Shown in pieces: positions 9,271 to 17,981 of a DNA stretch of 64,000 nucleotides. The notes beneath the pieces are model-generated. The model ran no database searches, was not told where the DNA came from, and was given only the letters and a program-made list of their open reading frames with translations. This DNA is from Streptomyces fagopyri. GTDB taxonomy: Bacteria > Actinomycetota > Actinomycetes > Streptomycetales > Streptomycetaceae. Location: the NCBI RefSeq assembly GCF_009498275.1, contig NZ_CP045643.1, positions 5,518,001-5,582,000 on the forward strand. The letters run 5' to 3'. Both the position numbers and the translations under genes were made by a program. Within the stretch, counting starts at the first letter, position 1. Every line of letters begins with the position of its first letter.

Positions 9271-9999
9271 GTGCCGAACCGGACGTACCAGAAACGAACC
9301 GCCGCGTTCGCGCTCGCCGCGGCCCTGGCCGGCTCGGCGGTGCTGACGGCCGCCCCCGCCGCCGAGGCCGCCGTGGTGAACGTCAACTACCAGTGCAAGA
9401 CACCGATCGGCGACAAGAGCGCCGTGTCGCCCATCGACATCAAGGGCGTCAGGAGCGGCAGCGCCTACAAGCTCACCATGTCCTGGCAGAAGGGCGTCTC
9501 GTCCAGCCCGGTCGAGCTGGGCAAGGGCGCGATGAGCCCGAGCGCGGTCATCAGGGTGGGCGGCGCCGACAGCGGCACGGTCGCGGTGAGCGGCCCGGCC
9601 AACGCGGCCGCGATCCCCGCCAACACCCCCATCAAGATCAGTGACCTGAGCGGGACGTACACCCCGTCCAAGAGCGGCAAGGTCACCTTCACGGCGGGCG
9701 TGCTGACCATCAAGGCGCTCGGTACGACGACCACCTGCACGCCCACCGACAATCCGGGGCCCTCGCTGACCCTCGACGTCACGGCCGCGGGCGGCGGGTC
9801 CGGATCGGGCGGGTCCGGCGGGTCCGGCGGGTCCGGCGGGTCGGGTTCGCAGACCGGCTCCGACTCCGGCGGGCAGCTCCCGCAGACCGGCCCGGCCGAC
9901 TCGGCGCTCGCCCTCGGCACGCTCGGCGGCACCGTGCTCCTCGCGGGCGCCGCGGGCGCGCTGTGGCTGACGCGCCGGCACCAGGCGGCACGCCGCTGA
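9271..9999 (+). CDS. Sortase-type surface protein with LPQTG motif; one copy of a Cys-flanked beta domain
   Basis: 242 residues. It has a signal peptide (basic start, hydrophobic 11-30, cleavage near AEAA), then a domain (about 36-172) with Cys42 in QCKTPIGDKS and Cys156 in GTTTTCTP. A Gly/Ser linker follows, then LPQTG (203-207), a hydrophobic helix and a C-terminal RR pair. This is the layout of a sortase substrate or a tail-anchored surface protein. The same domain occurs twice in the protein at 12194-13567. GTG at 9271 is chosen because GAGGGG precedes it; an upstream ATG at 9217 would bury the signal peptide. Function unknown; it is the first gene of a four-gene surface locus. Confidence 0.82.
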   Translation: MPNRTYQKRTAAFALAAALAGSAVLTAAPAAEAAVVNVNYQCKTPIGDKSAVSPIDIKGVRSGSAYKLTMSWQKGVSSSPVELGKGAMSPSAVIRVGGADSGTVAVSGPANAAAIPANTPIKISDLSGTYTPSKSGKVTFTAGVLTIKALGTTTTCTPTDNPGPSLTLDVTAAGGGSGSGGSGGSGGSGGSGSQTGSDSGGQLPQTGPADSALALGTLGGTVLLAGAAGALWLTRRHQAARR

Positions 10000-10032
10000 C
10001 GCGTTGACCCGTACGACGACCAGGAGCCGCCG

Positions 10033-10980
10033 ATGCCGTACGCCCGTGTTCTGTGCTGTGCCGTCGGCGCGCTGCTGTCGCTGACCGCACCTCCGGCCGC
10101 CGCGGCGGAGGACGACTGGTCCGTCGTGCCGTCCGCGGGCACGGGCACCGCACGGCCGTACGTCTACGCGGAGGGAACGCCCGGCACGGTCCTCCAGGAC
10201 ACCGTGTCCGTGCTCAACCCGGCGGCGAGGCCGCTGACGGTCCGGCTGCGCGGCGCGGACGCCGACAGCACCGCGCGCGGCGGCTTCACCGTCCGTACCA
10301 CCGGCAGGGCCACGGACACGGGCGCCTGGATCGCCTTCGCCGAGGAACGCGGGGGACACCGGGAGCCGGCCGGCGCGGTGTCCGTGCGGATACCCGCCCG
10401 CACCCGCGCCGACGTGCCGTTCAGCGTGAGCGTTCCGCCGGGCGCGACGCCCGGCGACCATCCGGGAGCGATCGTCGCGAGCGCCGGCGGCCGCTCCGCG
10501 GCGGTGCGGGTACGGCTCCGGGTCGGCGGACCGGCACTGCCGGCGCTCACGGTCGAGCACGTCACCTACCACGGCGGACGCGTCTCCTACGAGCTGGTCA
10601 ACCGCGGCAACACCGTGCTCGGCCCGAGGCTCGCGGTACGCGCGGACGGTGTCCTCGGCAGGGTCCTCGACCGTCCCCCGAGAGCCCTGCCCGTCGAGCT
10701 CCCGCCGGGCCGCCGCGTGACGCTCACCGAACCGTGGCGCGACCCGCCGGCACTGGACGCGGTCGACGTACGGCTCACGGTGACGGCGGCGGGCGGGGCG
10801 CGCGCCACCGCCTCCACGCCGGTGCGGTTCGTGCCCTGGGGCGCGGTGGCGGGCGCCGGGTGCGGTCTCGTGGCGGTCGCCGCGCTCCTCGTCCTACGGC
10901 GGCGCGGGCGCGGTACGAGGGACGACAGGGCGTGCGCCTCGGCGCGTACGGAAGCGGAGTGGACGGGAGCGGTGTCGTGA
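10033..10980 (+). CDS. Secreted, membrane-tethered DUF916-like protein (WxL-protein peptidoglycan-domain type)
   Basis: 315 residues with a signal peptide (to about AAAAE, residue 25), an extracytoplasmic beta-rich part and a C-terminal TM helix (about 271-290) ending in RRRGRG. The stretches RPYVYAEGTPGTVLQDTVSV, IPARTRADVPFSVSVPP and ATPGDHPGAIVAS resemble the DUF916 domain found in WxL-locus proteins of Firmicutes, which bind wall and partner proteins. AGGAG lies seven bases before the ATG. It lies 33 bases after the LPQTG gene and overlaps the next gene by GTGA. The family call is from motif memory; peptidoglycan binding is not shown by the sequence. Confidence 0.75.
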   Translation: MPYARVLCCAVGALLSLTAPPAAAAEDDWSVVPSAGTGTARPYVYAEGTPGTVLQDTVSVLNPAARPLTVRLRGADADSTARGGFTVRTTGRATDTGAWIAFAEERGGHREPAGAVSVRIPARTRADVPFSVSVPPGATPGDHPGAIVASAGGRSAAVRVRLRVGGPALPALTVEHVTYHGGRVSYELVNRGNTVLGPRLAVRADGVLGRVLDRPPRALPVELPPGRRVTLTEPWRDPPALDAVDVRLTVTAAGGARATASTPVRFVPWGAVAGAGCGLVAVAALLVLRRRGRGTRDDRACASARTEAEWTGAVS

Positions 10981-12197
10981 GCTTCGTCGGTGACAGGGCA
11001 TGCGCGGCGGTGCGGGCGGCGGCGGTCGCGCTGCTCCTGGTCCCCCTGACAGGGACGGCCGCCGTGTCCGTCGCGGCCGCCGCGCCCCCCGTGCCGGCCG
11101 GATCGGTCGTGTCGGCGGTGTCCGTCGTGTCCGCGGCCGGGAAACCGGGGGTGGAACTGTCCACCTCCGAGGCGGGGACGGGTGGTTCGGTCACCGTGAC
11201 CGGCAGCGGATGGCGGCCGAGGACGCTGCTGATGATGCTGGTCTGCGGGCAGTCCGTGCCGTCCCGCGGGGTGATCGGCGGCACCAACTCCTGCGCCAAC
11301 GCGGAGGGCCGGGCCGTCACGACCGACGCGCAGGGGAACTTCGAGAGGAAACTGCCGGTCACCGAGCCGCCCAAGCCGTGTCCGTGCGTCGTCCACGTCG
11401 CCACGGTCACCGGTGAACAGGCGGCGGTCGACACCGTTTTCATGGTCGCGGGCCACCCGGTCGAACCGCTGCCGAAGGAGTCGGGCGGCGGACGGCTCTC
11501 GGTGCTCACCGACACCCGGCTGGACGGCTCCGGCGGACTGCTCACCTGGTTCGGCGCGCCACCCGCCCGGAAACTCGTCCTCACCGTCGGCAACGTCGGC
11601 ACCGCCCCCGTCAAGGACCCCGTCTTCCAGGTCGGCACCTCGCACGGGGTGTTCGCGCCGCAGTGGGAGGAACAGCAGTGGCGCGGCACGGTCGCGCCCG
11701 GCAGGAAGGCGCTGATCAGCCTTCCGGTCGAGCTCGCGGCCGGGGCGCACGGCGACTACACGGTCTCGTTGAGGTACGACGGGAAGGTGCTCGCCGAACA
11801 GCCGTGGGGCGTGGGCCGCCCCTGGGGGGTGACGCTGTTCTGGATCCTGCTGGCCGTGGTCGTCCCGGCCGCGGTGTTCCGGATCGGGATGGCCGTGGTG
11901 GACCGGGTGCGGCCACGAGGGTCGGCGCGCCGCACCCGCCGTCACCGGGGCCTGCGGCCGGCCGGCGTCATCCTCCGGCTGCGACGGCGGGGCGGTACCC
12001 CCGCCCCGCCGTCCGTACCCGCGCCGGGATCCGTGCCGCGGGCGGCGAAGGCCGCTGCGGCCGGGAACCGCGCGCCGAAGACCTCCACGACCCCGACCCT
12101 GCCGTGGTTCACGCCGGACAGCGATCCGGGTGGCGCGGCGGACGGTCAGCTCTCCGCACCGCAAGGGAACAGTCCGACGACGAAGGGGAACACGTGA
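10977..12197 (+). CDS. Secreted or membrane-anchored protein of unknown function, partner in the surface locus
   Basis: 406 residues: a signal peptide (hydrophobic about 9-30), a beta-rich outside region with SGGSVTVTGSGWRP (an Ig-like start) and four cysteines (LVCGQS, NSCANA, KPCPCVVH). A second beta segment (RKLVLTVGNVGTAPVKDPVF) resembles CARDB-like folds. A TM helix lies at about 282-305 (LFWILLAVVVPAAVF), followed by a basic cytoplasmic tail of about 95 residues ending in Pro/Thr-rich sequence. GTG at 10977 overlaps the previous stop and has GGGAG upstream. It is coupled on both sides by GTGA overlaps, so it is probably made in step with its neighbours. I do not recognise a named family. 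Confidence 0.78.
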   Translation: MSFVGDRACAAVRAAAVALLLVPLTGTAAVSVAAAAPPVPAGSVVSAVSVVSAAGKPGVELSTSEAGTGGSVTVTGSGWRPRTLLMMLVCGQSVPSRGVIGGTNSCANAEGRAVTTDAQGNFERKLPVTEPPKPCPCVVHVATVTGEQAAVDTVFMVAGHPVEPLPKESGGGRLSVLTDTRLDGSGGLLTWFGAPPARKLVLTVGNVGTAPVKDPVFQVGTSHGVFAPQWEEQQWRGTVAPGRKALISLPVELAAGAHGDYTVSLRYDGKVLAEQPWGVGRPWGVTLFWILLAVVVPAAVFRIGMAVVDRVRPRGSARRTRRHRGLRPAGVILRLRRRGGTPAPPSVPAPGSVPRAAKAAAAGNRAPKTSTTPTLPWFTPDSDPGGAADGQLSAPQGNSPTTKGNT

Positions 12198-13567
12198 GTA
12201 CGCGATGGAGAGTTGGGCCCGCGGGAAGGCGCGGAGGCGCCCCCCCGGCCGGTCGGAGCACGGTGTCCCGGAACGACCGGCGGGCGAGCGCGGCCGGTTT
12301 CGCGCTGATGCTGGCCGGCGCGGGCCTTCTGGTGGGAGTGACGGCGGGCCCCGCACAGGCCGCCGCGGTGTCCTACGCGACCCGATGCGTTCCGCCCGCG
12401 GCCTCCGGCCTCGACCCCGTCGAGGGCACCACCGAGGTGCGGATCACCGCGCCCGCGACGGCGAGCGTGGGCGACGAGGTCGAGGTGGTCTGGAAGTTCA
12501 CGCAGGCCGCGTCGAAGAACCCCGACCTCATCGACCTCCCGGCCGACTCGGTCCAGCCGAGCGGCACCCTCAAGGCGGCCGGCGCGCAGACCGCGGACCT
12601 GGCGATGCGGGGACCCCGTGAGAACCCGGCCATACCCAAGGGCGGGGCCATGGTGCTCTCCGACATGAAGGGGACCCTGAAGCTGACGGCGCCCGGCACG
12701 GTCACACTGACACCGGACGCCTACAGCATCAACGCCTTCTCGACGGACACGAAGTGCGCACCGACCGAGACGGTCGGACAGGCGGCGACGATCGAGGTGA
12801 CGGGGTCCTCGGCGACGCCGACGACGACACCCTCGGTGACACCGACGACGACGCCCTCGGCCACTCCCTCCGGCACGGCGTCGACAGGGCCCACCGGATC
12901 GGCGTCGGCGAGCCCGAGCGACAGCGGGGGACAGACCGACTTCACCGGCAAGGAGGTCTCGGTCGCCTACGCGTGCAAGACGCCGATCGGGGACAAGAAC
13001 GCCACCTCTCCCGTGCAGATCGACGCGAAGAAGAACGGCGGGAGCTTCGATCTCACGGTCCGGTTCGAGAAGTCCGTGATGGACAGCCCGGCCGACATCC
13101 CCGCGGACTCGGTCAAGCCGTCGATGGAGGTGGTCCTGGGCGGTGCGGACAAGGGCACGGTCCATGTCGAGGGGCCGGCCAACGCCCAGCCGATCAAGTC
13201 CGGCGACCCGATCGAGGTTCCCGATCTCACGGGCACGTACAAGCCCGGCGCGAGCGGGGAGTCCACCCTGGCGCCCGGTGTGCTGACGGTGAAGGCCCTC
13301 GGCACCACGACGACCTGCACCCCGGCGACGTCGGAGGTCTCGCTGACCCTGGACACCACGCGGCAGGAGGGCGGGGCGTCGGGCGGCGGAGGGTCCTCCT
13401 CCACGTCCGGTGGCACCTCGTCCGGGTCCACGTCGACGTCCGGCGGCCTCGCGGAGACGGGCTCCGACACCCACGGCTCGCTCAGGGCGCTGGGACTGGT
13501 CGCGGGAACGGTGATCCTGCTCGGCGGAGCGGTCTTCACGTTCCTGCCCCGCCGCCACCCGCACTGA
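12194..13567 (+). CDS. Surface protein with two copies of the Cys-flanked domain and a LAETG sorting motif
   Basis: 457 residues. Signal peptide to about residue 58; domain 1 about 60-203 (Cys65, Cys188); a Thr/Ser/Pro linker; domain 2 about 254-388 (Cys261 in CKTPIGDKN, Cys375 in TTTTCTP); a Gly/Ser linker; LAETG (419-423), a hydrophobic helix and RR. Domain 2 is a close relative of the domain in 9271-9999, and domain 1 is a divergent copy (LPADSVQPS against IPADSVKPS). LAxTG is the motif known for streptomycete class E sortases, for example on long chaplins. GTG at 12194 has AAGGGGA upstream and overlaps the preceding stop. The binding partner is unknown. Confidence 0.82.
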   Translation: MSTRWRVGPAGRRGGAPPAGRSTVSRNDRRASAAGFALMLAGAGLLVGVTAGPAQAAAVSYATRCVPPAASGLDPVEGTTEVRITAPATASVGDEVEVVWKFTQAASKNPDLIDLPADSVQPSGTLKAAGAQTADLAMRGPRENPAIPKGGAMVLSDMKGTLKLTAPGTVTLTPDAYSINAFSTDTKCAPTETVGQAATIEVTGSSATPTTTPSVTPTTTPSATPSGTASTGPTGSASASPSDSGGQTDFTGKEVSVAYACKTPIGDKNATSPVQIDAKKNGGSFDLTVRFEKSVMDSPADIPADSVKPSMEVVLGGADKGTVHVEGPANAQPIKSGDPIEVPDLTGTYKPGASGESTLAPGVLTVKALGTTTTCTPATSEVSLTLDTTRQEGGASGGGGSSSTSGGTSSGSTSTSGGLAETGSDTHGSLRALGLVAGTVILLGGAVFTFLPRRHPH

Positions 13568-13608
13568 GCGTCCCCGCACCGAGCGTCCCCGCGCGGTGCG
13601 CGCGAACG

Positions 13609-13649
13609 CCGGAGGGCCACCGCGCCGATGTGGTGCGGTGGCCCTCCGG
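13609..13649. terminator. Perfect 15-bp inverted repeat between convergent genes
   Basis: CCGGAGGGCCACCGC (13609-13623) pairs without mismatch with 13635-13649 across an 11-base loop. It lies between the convergent surface-protein gene and the POT transporter gene. There is no U-tract, as usual in Streptomyces. Likely bidirectional terminator. Confidence 0.75.
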
Positions 13650-13689
13650 GCGCAAGGTGTCGACTCGGGGAAGTCCCTGCGGGGTTACG

Positions 13690-15186
13690 TCAGTTGACGT
13701 CGCCCATCAGTTCCTTGACCCGCTTGCGGTACATCCAGACCGCGATACCGGCGACCACGGCGAGCGTGGCCTCCAGGGCGACGATGCCGGTCTTGTTGAG
13801 GTCGACCTCGGCGATGGAGAGGATGCCGGTCGTGGCGTCACCGGCGGTGACCGCCAGGAACCAGACACCCATCATCTGGGAGGCGTACTTCGCGGGAGCC
13901 ATCTTCGTCGTGACCGACAGACCCACCGGAGAGAGCGTCAGCTCGCCGACGGTCTGTACGAAGTAGATCGCCACCAGCCACATCGCCGCCGCCTTGTGAC
14001 CGCCCTCGGCGATCGTCAGCGGGGCCAGGAAGAGGAAGAACGACGCGCCGACCAGGATCAGACCCGAGGCGAACTTCGTGGCCGTGCTCGGCTCCTTGCC
14101 GCGCTTGTTCAGCGCCAGCCACGCCCAGGCGAAGACCGGGGCCAGCGCCATGATCATGACCGGGTTGACCGACTGGTACCAGGAGACCGGGAAGTCCCAC
14201 CCGAAGATGGTGTTCTTGGCGGACGAGTCGGCGAAGATCGACATGGTCGAGCCGCCCTGGTCGTAGATCATCCAGAAGACGGCCGCGGCGACGAAGAACC
14301 AGATGTACGCGGACATCTTCGACTGCTCGGCGCGGTTCAGGCTCTTGTCCCGCTTGATGCGGCCGATGACCAGGACCGGGATGACCAGACCGGCGACCGT
14401 GATCGGGACCAGCAGCCAGTTCAGCGTGTAGTGGCCCGAGAAGCCGACGATCGCGTAGAAGACGACGGCGACGGCCGCCCAGAACGCCGACTTGCGCAGC
14501 GTCGCGGACTTCTCCTCGGCCGACAGGGGTGTGGGGACCTCCTGCGAGCGGGGGCTCAGGTGCCGGCCGCCGAGCAGGTACTGGGCCAGACCCAGGGCCA
14601 TGCCGAGCGCGGCGAGCGCGAAGCCCAGGTGCCAGTTCACGTTCTCACCGACGGTGCCGATCACCAGCGGCGCGATGAAGGCGCCCAGGTTGATGCCGAT
14701 GTAGAAGAGCGTGAAGCCACCGTCACGGCGCGGGTCGTCCGGGCCGTCGTAGAGGTGGCCGACCATCGTGGAGATGTTGGCCTTGAGCAGACCGGAACCT
14801 ATGGCCACGAGGCCGAGGCCCGCGAAGAAGGTGCCGGAGGTGGGCAGGGCCAGCGTGAGGTGGCCCAGCATGATGATCAGACCCGCGACGGCGACCGTCT
14901 TGCGGGGGCCGAGGACACGGTCGGCGAACCAGCCGCCCGGCAGGGCGAGCAGGTACACCAGAGACAGGTACACGGAGTAGATCGCGGTCGCGCTGGCCGC
15001 GCTCATGTGCAGGCCGCCCGGTGCCACCAGGTACAGCGGGAGCAGAGCCTTCATGCCGTAGTAGGAGAAACGCTCCCACATCTCGGTCATGAAGAGGGTG
15101 GCCAGTCCGCGGGGGTGGCCGAAGAAGGTCTTCTCGGAACCGGGGGTGCCCGGTGAGACCGAGTCCTTCGTCAGGCTGGACGCCAT
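13690..15186 (-). CDS. POT/PTR-family proton-dependent oligopeptide transporter
   Basis: 498-residue major-facilitator peptide symporter with about 14 hydrophobic segments. The family signature FMTEMWERFSYYGMKALLPLYL-type ExxERFxYYG motif is at the start of TM1, and HLYDGPDDPRRDGGFTLFY (GxxFTLFYxxINxG type) follows. It imports di- and tripeptides with protons. The ATG at 15186 is preceded by AAGGAA. The frame stays open 62 more codons to a GTG at 15372 that has its own AAGGA; the extension looks unlike a transporter N-terminus and is rejected. Monocistronic, with a long upstream leader region. Confidence 0.92.
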   Translation of the reverse strand: MASSLTKDSVSPGTPGSEKTFFGHPRGLATLFMTEMWERFSYYGMKALLPLYLVAPGGLHMSAASATAIYSVYLSLVYLLALPGGWFADRVLGPRKTVAVAGLIIMLGHLTLALPTSGTFFAGLGLVAIGSGLLKANISTMVGHLYDGPDDPRRDGGFTLFYIGINLGAFIAPLVIGTVGENVNWHLGFALAALGMALGLAQYLLGGRHLSPRSQEVPTPLSAEEKSATLRKSAFWAAVAVVFYAIVGFSGHYTLNWLLVPITVAGLVIPVLVIGRIKRDKSLNRAEQSKMSAYIWFFVAAAVFWMIYDQGGSTMSIFADSSAKNTIFGWDFPVSWYQSVNPVMIMALAPVFAWAWLALNKRGKEPSTATKFASGLILVGASFFLFLAPLTIAEGGHKAAAMWLVAIYFVQTVGELTLSPVGLSVTTKMAPAKYASQMMGVWFLAVTAGDATTGILSIAEVDLNKTGIVALEATLAVVAGIAVWMYRKRVKELMGDVN

Positions 15187-15680
15187 GGTCGTTCCTTGCT
15201 GGTCGGGACGCGCTGCTTGAGCGTCGCGCGCCCGGTGGGGGGCGGCCGGCACCGGCGAGGTCCGACCCGTCCACCCCACGCCCACGGGGAGTCCGCTCCG
15301 GGCTGCGAAGCGGTGGACGGCGACCACCGGGATCCACGCCCGACACGCGTCGATGCGCTCGGGCCCGGCCACAGGTCATTCCTTTCGAGGCCGGCGAGAG
15401 CGCCGGCCCGCACACAAAAGAGACCCTCAGCGTCACGTAACGCGCCAAAGGTCCCCGTGTGGTGCTACAGGCGTCTGGTCACCATACGACATGTCAATGC
15501 GGCATATGAAAGGACTTGAGAGATGGATCACAGGTAATAATGGAACCACGGACGCGCATTCGAAGGTCCTGTTCAAGATCTCGCCCCACAGCCGAAGGCG
15601 GCCCTCCGCCCGGTCATAGGTAAGAATCCCGGTCGCCGATCACACCACAGGCGCTGTCCGAGGCGGACTACCATCACCCC
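15187..15680. other. Divergent intergenic region, POT transporter and response-regulator genes
   Basis: 494 bases. The part near 15480-15560 is AT-richer and probably holds promoters; TTGACA reads on the minus strand near 15491-15496. On the minus strand a GCCGGCGCTCTCGCCGGC stem lies near 15386-15403, followed by an open frame continuous with the transporter (see that entry). TACCAT at 15669-15674 is a likely -10 for the response-regulator gene. Confidence 0.45.
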
Positions 15681-16358
15681 ATGACCCGTGTACTGCTCGC
15701 CGAGGACGACGCGTCCATCTCGGAGCCGCTGGCCCGTGCCCTGCGCCGGGAGGGTTACGAGGTCGAAGTGCGCGAGGACGGACCCACCGCGCTCGACGCA
15801 GGAATGCAGGGCGGCGTCGATCTGGTCGTCCTGGACCTGGGGCTGCCCGGAATGGACGGCCTGGAAGTGGCCCGCCGCCTCCGTGCCGAAGGCCACGCCG
15901 TCCCCATCCTCATCCTGACCGCGCGCGCCGACGAGGTGGACACCGTCGTCGGTCTCGACGCGGGCGCCGACGACTACGTGACCAAGCCGTTCCGTCTCGC
16001 CGAACTGCTCGCCCGCGTCCGGGCGCTCCTGCGGCGCGGGGCCGCGGAGCCCCAGCAGCCGCCCGCCACGCACGGGGTGCGGATCGACGTCGAGTCGCAC
16101 CGTGCGTGGATGGGTGACGAGGAACTCCAGCTCACGGCCAAGGAGTTCGACCTGCTGAGGGTGCTGGTGCGGGACGCGGGGCGGGTCGTCACCCGGGACC
16201 AGCTCATGCGCGAGGTCTGGGACACCACATGGTGGTCGTCCACCAAGACCCTCGACATGCACATCTCCTGGCTGCGCAAGAAGCTCGGTGACGACGCGGC
16301 GAACCCTCGGTACATCGCGACGGTACGGGGTGTCGGTTTCCGCTTCGAGAAGAGCTGA
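15681..16358 (+). CDS. OmpR/PhoB-type response regulator
   Basis: 225 residues. Receiver domain: acidic pair Asp9/Asp10, phospho-acceptor Asp52 in VVLDLGLPGMDG, and the Lys of YVTKPF. It is followed by a winged-helix DNA-binding domain (ELQLTAKEFDLLRVLV, TLDMHISWLRKKLGDD, RYIATVRGVGFRFE). It pairs with the sensor kinase at 16650-17927. The ATG at 15681 lies six bases after TACCAT and lacks a Shine-Dalgarno sequence, so a leaderless transcript is likely. The signal sensed is not apparent. Confidence 0.93.
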   Translation: MTRVLLAEDDASISEPLARALRREGYEVEVREDGPTALDAGMQGGVDLVVLDLGLPGMDGLEVARRLRAEGHAVPILILTARADEVDTVVGLDAGADDYVTKPFRLAELLARVRALLRRGAAEPQQPPATHGVRIDVESHRAWMGDEELQLTAKEFDLLRVLVRDAGRVVTRDQLMREVWDTTWWSSTKTLDMHISWLRKKLGDDAANPRYIATVRGVGFRFEKS

Positions 16359-16363
16359 CGCCG

Positions 16364-16383
16364 CCGGGGGCTGCCGCCCCCGG
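16364..16383. terminator. Short GC hairpin after the response regulator
   Basis: CCGGGGGC (16364-16371) pairs with 16376-16383 across a TGCC loop, six bases past the response-regulator stop. It may separate or attenuate transcription into the kinase gene. Confidence 0.45.
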
Positions 16384-16457
16384 GCCGCGCCCGACCCATT
16401 CGGCGCGGGCGCGCACCTCCAGCCGGTCGGCAGCCTTTTGACGCGGACCCGCACCCT

Positions 16458-16584
16458 CAGCCCGTCCGGCGTTTGAGGACGAGCCCTTCGGGCGATGGCC
16501 GGGGTCCAGGGGGCGGCAGCTTCTTGGCGGGGGTCCGGGGGCGTAGCCCCCAGGGACGGGCCGGGTAGGGGCGGCGGGGGCGAG
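16458..16584 (+). repeat. Dispersed intergenic repeat family A, copy 1
   Basis: Begins CAGCCCGTCCGGCGTTTGAG, continues with GGACGAGCCCTTCGGGCG and a GGGGGCGTAGCCCCC stem, and ends GGGTAGGGGCGGCGGGGGCG. The same order of blocks recurs at 45251-45424, and the first block at 61127 onwards. It lies between the response-regulator and kinase genes. Noncoding. Confidence 0.8.
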
Positions 16585-16649
16585 AAATCCCGCCCGCCAC
16601 CACAACAGTGCACACTGGTCCACGTTCAGCCACCCGCCCGGAGGACCCC

Positions 16650-17927
16650 GTGCGTCGCCGCCTCATCCAGTCCACCCTCGCCGTAGTCCTCGTGGTGATC
16701 GCCGTCTTCGGCGTCTCCCTCGTGATCGTCGAGACCCGCACCATCAGCAACAGCGCCCAGGAACGCGTGGACTCCGAGGCCCTGCGCCTCGCCAGCATCG
16801 TGGACAGCCGCATCCTCGGCGAGGAACACATCAACGCCGAGATCCTCAAGAACCAGGTCGCGGAGAACCGCTACGCGGTGATCCGCGTCCCCGGCCAGGC
16901 CCCCGTCGAGCTGGGGATCGAGCCCACCGGCGACGTCATCCACTCCACGGCCAAGGGCGAGGAGGGCGAGACGGTCGTCGTCGAGGAGCCCCGCTCGGCC
17001 GTGACCCGCGAGGTCGGCCGCACGCTCCTGATCATCGCGGCGGTCGCCCTGCTCGCGATCATCGCCGCCGTCCTGCTCGCCGTACGCCAGGCCAACCGCC
17101 TGGCCTCCCCGCTCACCGACCTCGCGGAGACCGCCGAGCGGCTCGGCTCCGGCGACCCACGCCCCCGCCACAAGCGCTACGGCGTCCCGGAGCTGGACCG
17201 TGTCGCGGACGTCCTGGACGGCAGCGCGGAGCGCATCGCGCGCATGCTGACCGCCGAGCGCCGCCTGGCCGCCGACGCCTCCCACCAGCTCCGTACGCCC
17301 CTCACCGCCCTGTCGATGCGGCTGGAGGAAATCACCCTCACGGATGATCCGGACATCGTGAAGGAGGAGGCGACGATCGCGCTCACCCAGGTCGAGCGGC
17401 TCACGGACGTCGTGGAGCGGCTGCTGACCAACGCCCGCGACCCCCGTACGGGCTCCGCCGTCTCCTTCGACCTCGACGAGGTCATCAAGCAGCAGCTGGA
17501 GGAGTGGCGGCCGGCCTACCGCAGCGCGGGCCGTGCCATCGTCAGCTCGGGCAAGCGGCACCTGCGGGCGGTCGGTACCCCGGGCGCGGTCGCCCAGGTA
17601 CTGGCGGCGCTCATCGAGAACTCGCTCATGCACGGCGGCGGCACCGTCGCCCTGCGGACCCGCGTCACCGGCAACCAGGCCGTCGTCGAGGTCACGGACG
17701 AGGGCCCCGGGGTGCCCACCGACCTGGGCGCCCGCATCTTCGAGCGCACGATCAGCGGCCGCAACTCCACCGGTATCGGTCTCGCGGTCGCCCGTGACCT
17801 CGCGGAGGCCGACGGGGGCCGTCTGGAGATGCTCCAGGCGCAGCCGCCGGTCTTCGGCCTGTTCCTGTCGCGTACGCCGCTGAAACGGCCGCCACTGGTG
17901 GACGACGAGGAACCCACGGTCCGGTAG
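16650..17927 (+). CDS. Two-component sensor histidine kinase
   Basis: 425 residues: TM1 (about 8-28), an extracytoplasmic sensor loop of about 95 residues, TM2 (about 124-146), then HAMP, the H-box ADASHQLRTPLTALSMRLEE with the phospho-His, an N-box (VLAALIENSLMHGG), G1 (TDEGPGVP), a short F-like IFERTISGRNSTGIGLAVARD and G2. GTG at 16650 is chosen because GGAGGA sits four bases upstream. It is the partner of the response regulator 291 bases upstream. The gap between the partners holds a hairpin and a dispersed repeat, which is unusual since such pairs normally overlap. Confidence 0.93.
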   Translation: MRRRLIQSTLAVVLVVIAVFGVSLVIVETRTISNSAQERVDSEALRLASIVDSRILGEEHINAEILKNQVAENRYAVIRVPGQAPVELGIEPTGDVIHSTAKGEEGETVVVEEPRSAVTREVGRTLLIIAAVALLAIIAAVLLAVRQANRLASPLTDLAETAERLGSGDPRPRHKRYGVPELDRVADVLDGSAERIARMLTAERRLAADASHQLRTPLTALSMRLEEITLTDDPDIVKEEATIALTQVERLTDVVERLLTNARDPRTGSAVSFDLDEVIKQQLEEWRPAYRSAGRAIVSSGKRHLRAVGTPGAVAQVLAALIENSLMHGGGTVALRTRVTGNQAVVEVTDEGPGVPTDLGARIFERTISGRNSTGIGLAVARDLAEADGGRLEMLQAQPPVFGLFLSRTPLKRPPLVDDEEPTVR

Positions 17928-17981
17928 CGCGCGGCTCCGGCGTGGCGGAAGGCCCCGCGGGCGTGCCGGGAGAGGCGTCGG

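Noticed and set aside
12754..15156. 800-codon plus-strand frame over the surface gene and the POT transporter
   Set aside because: Arg/Asp/Gly low-complexity product; it runs through a terminator hairpin and opposite a clear transporter.
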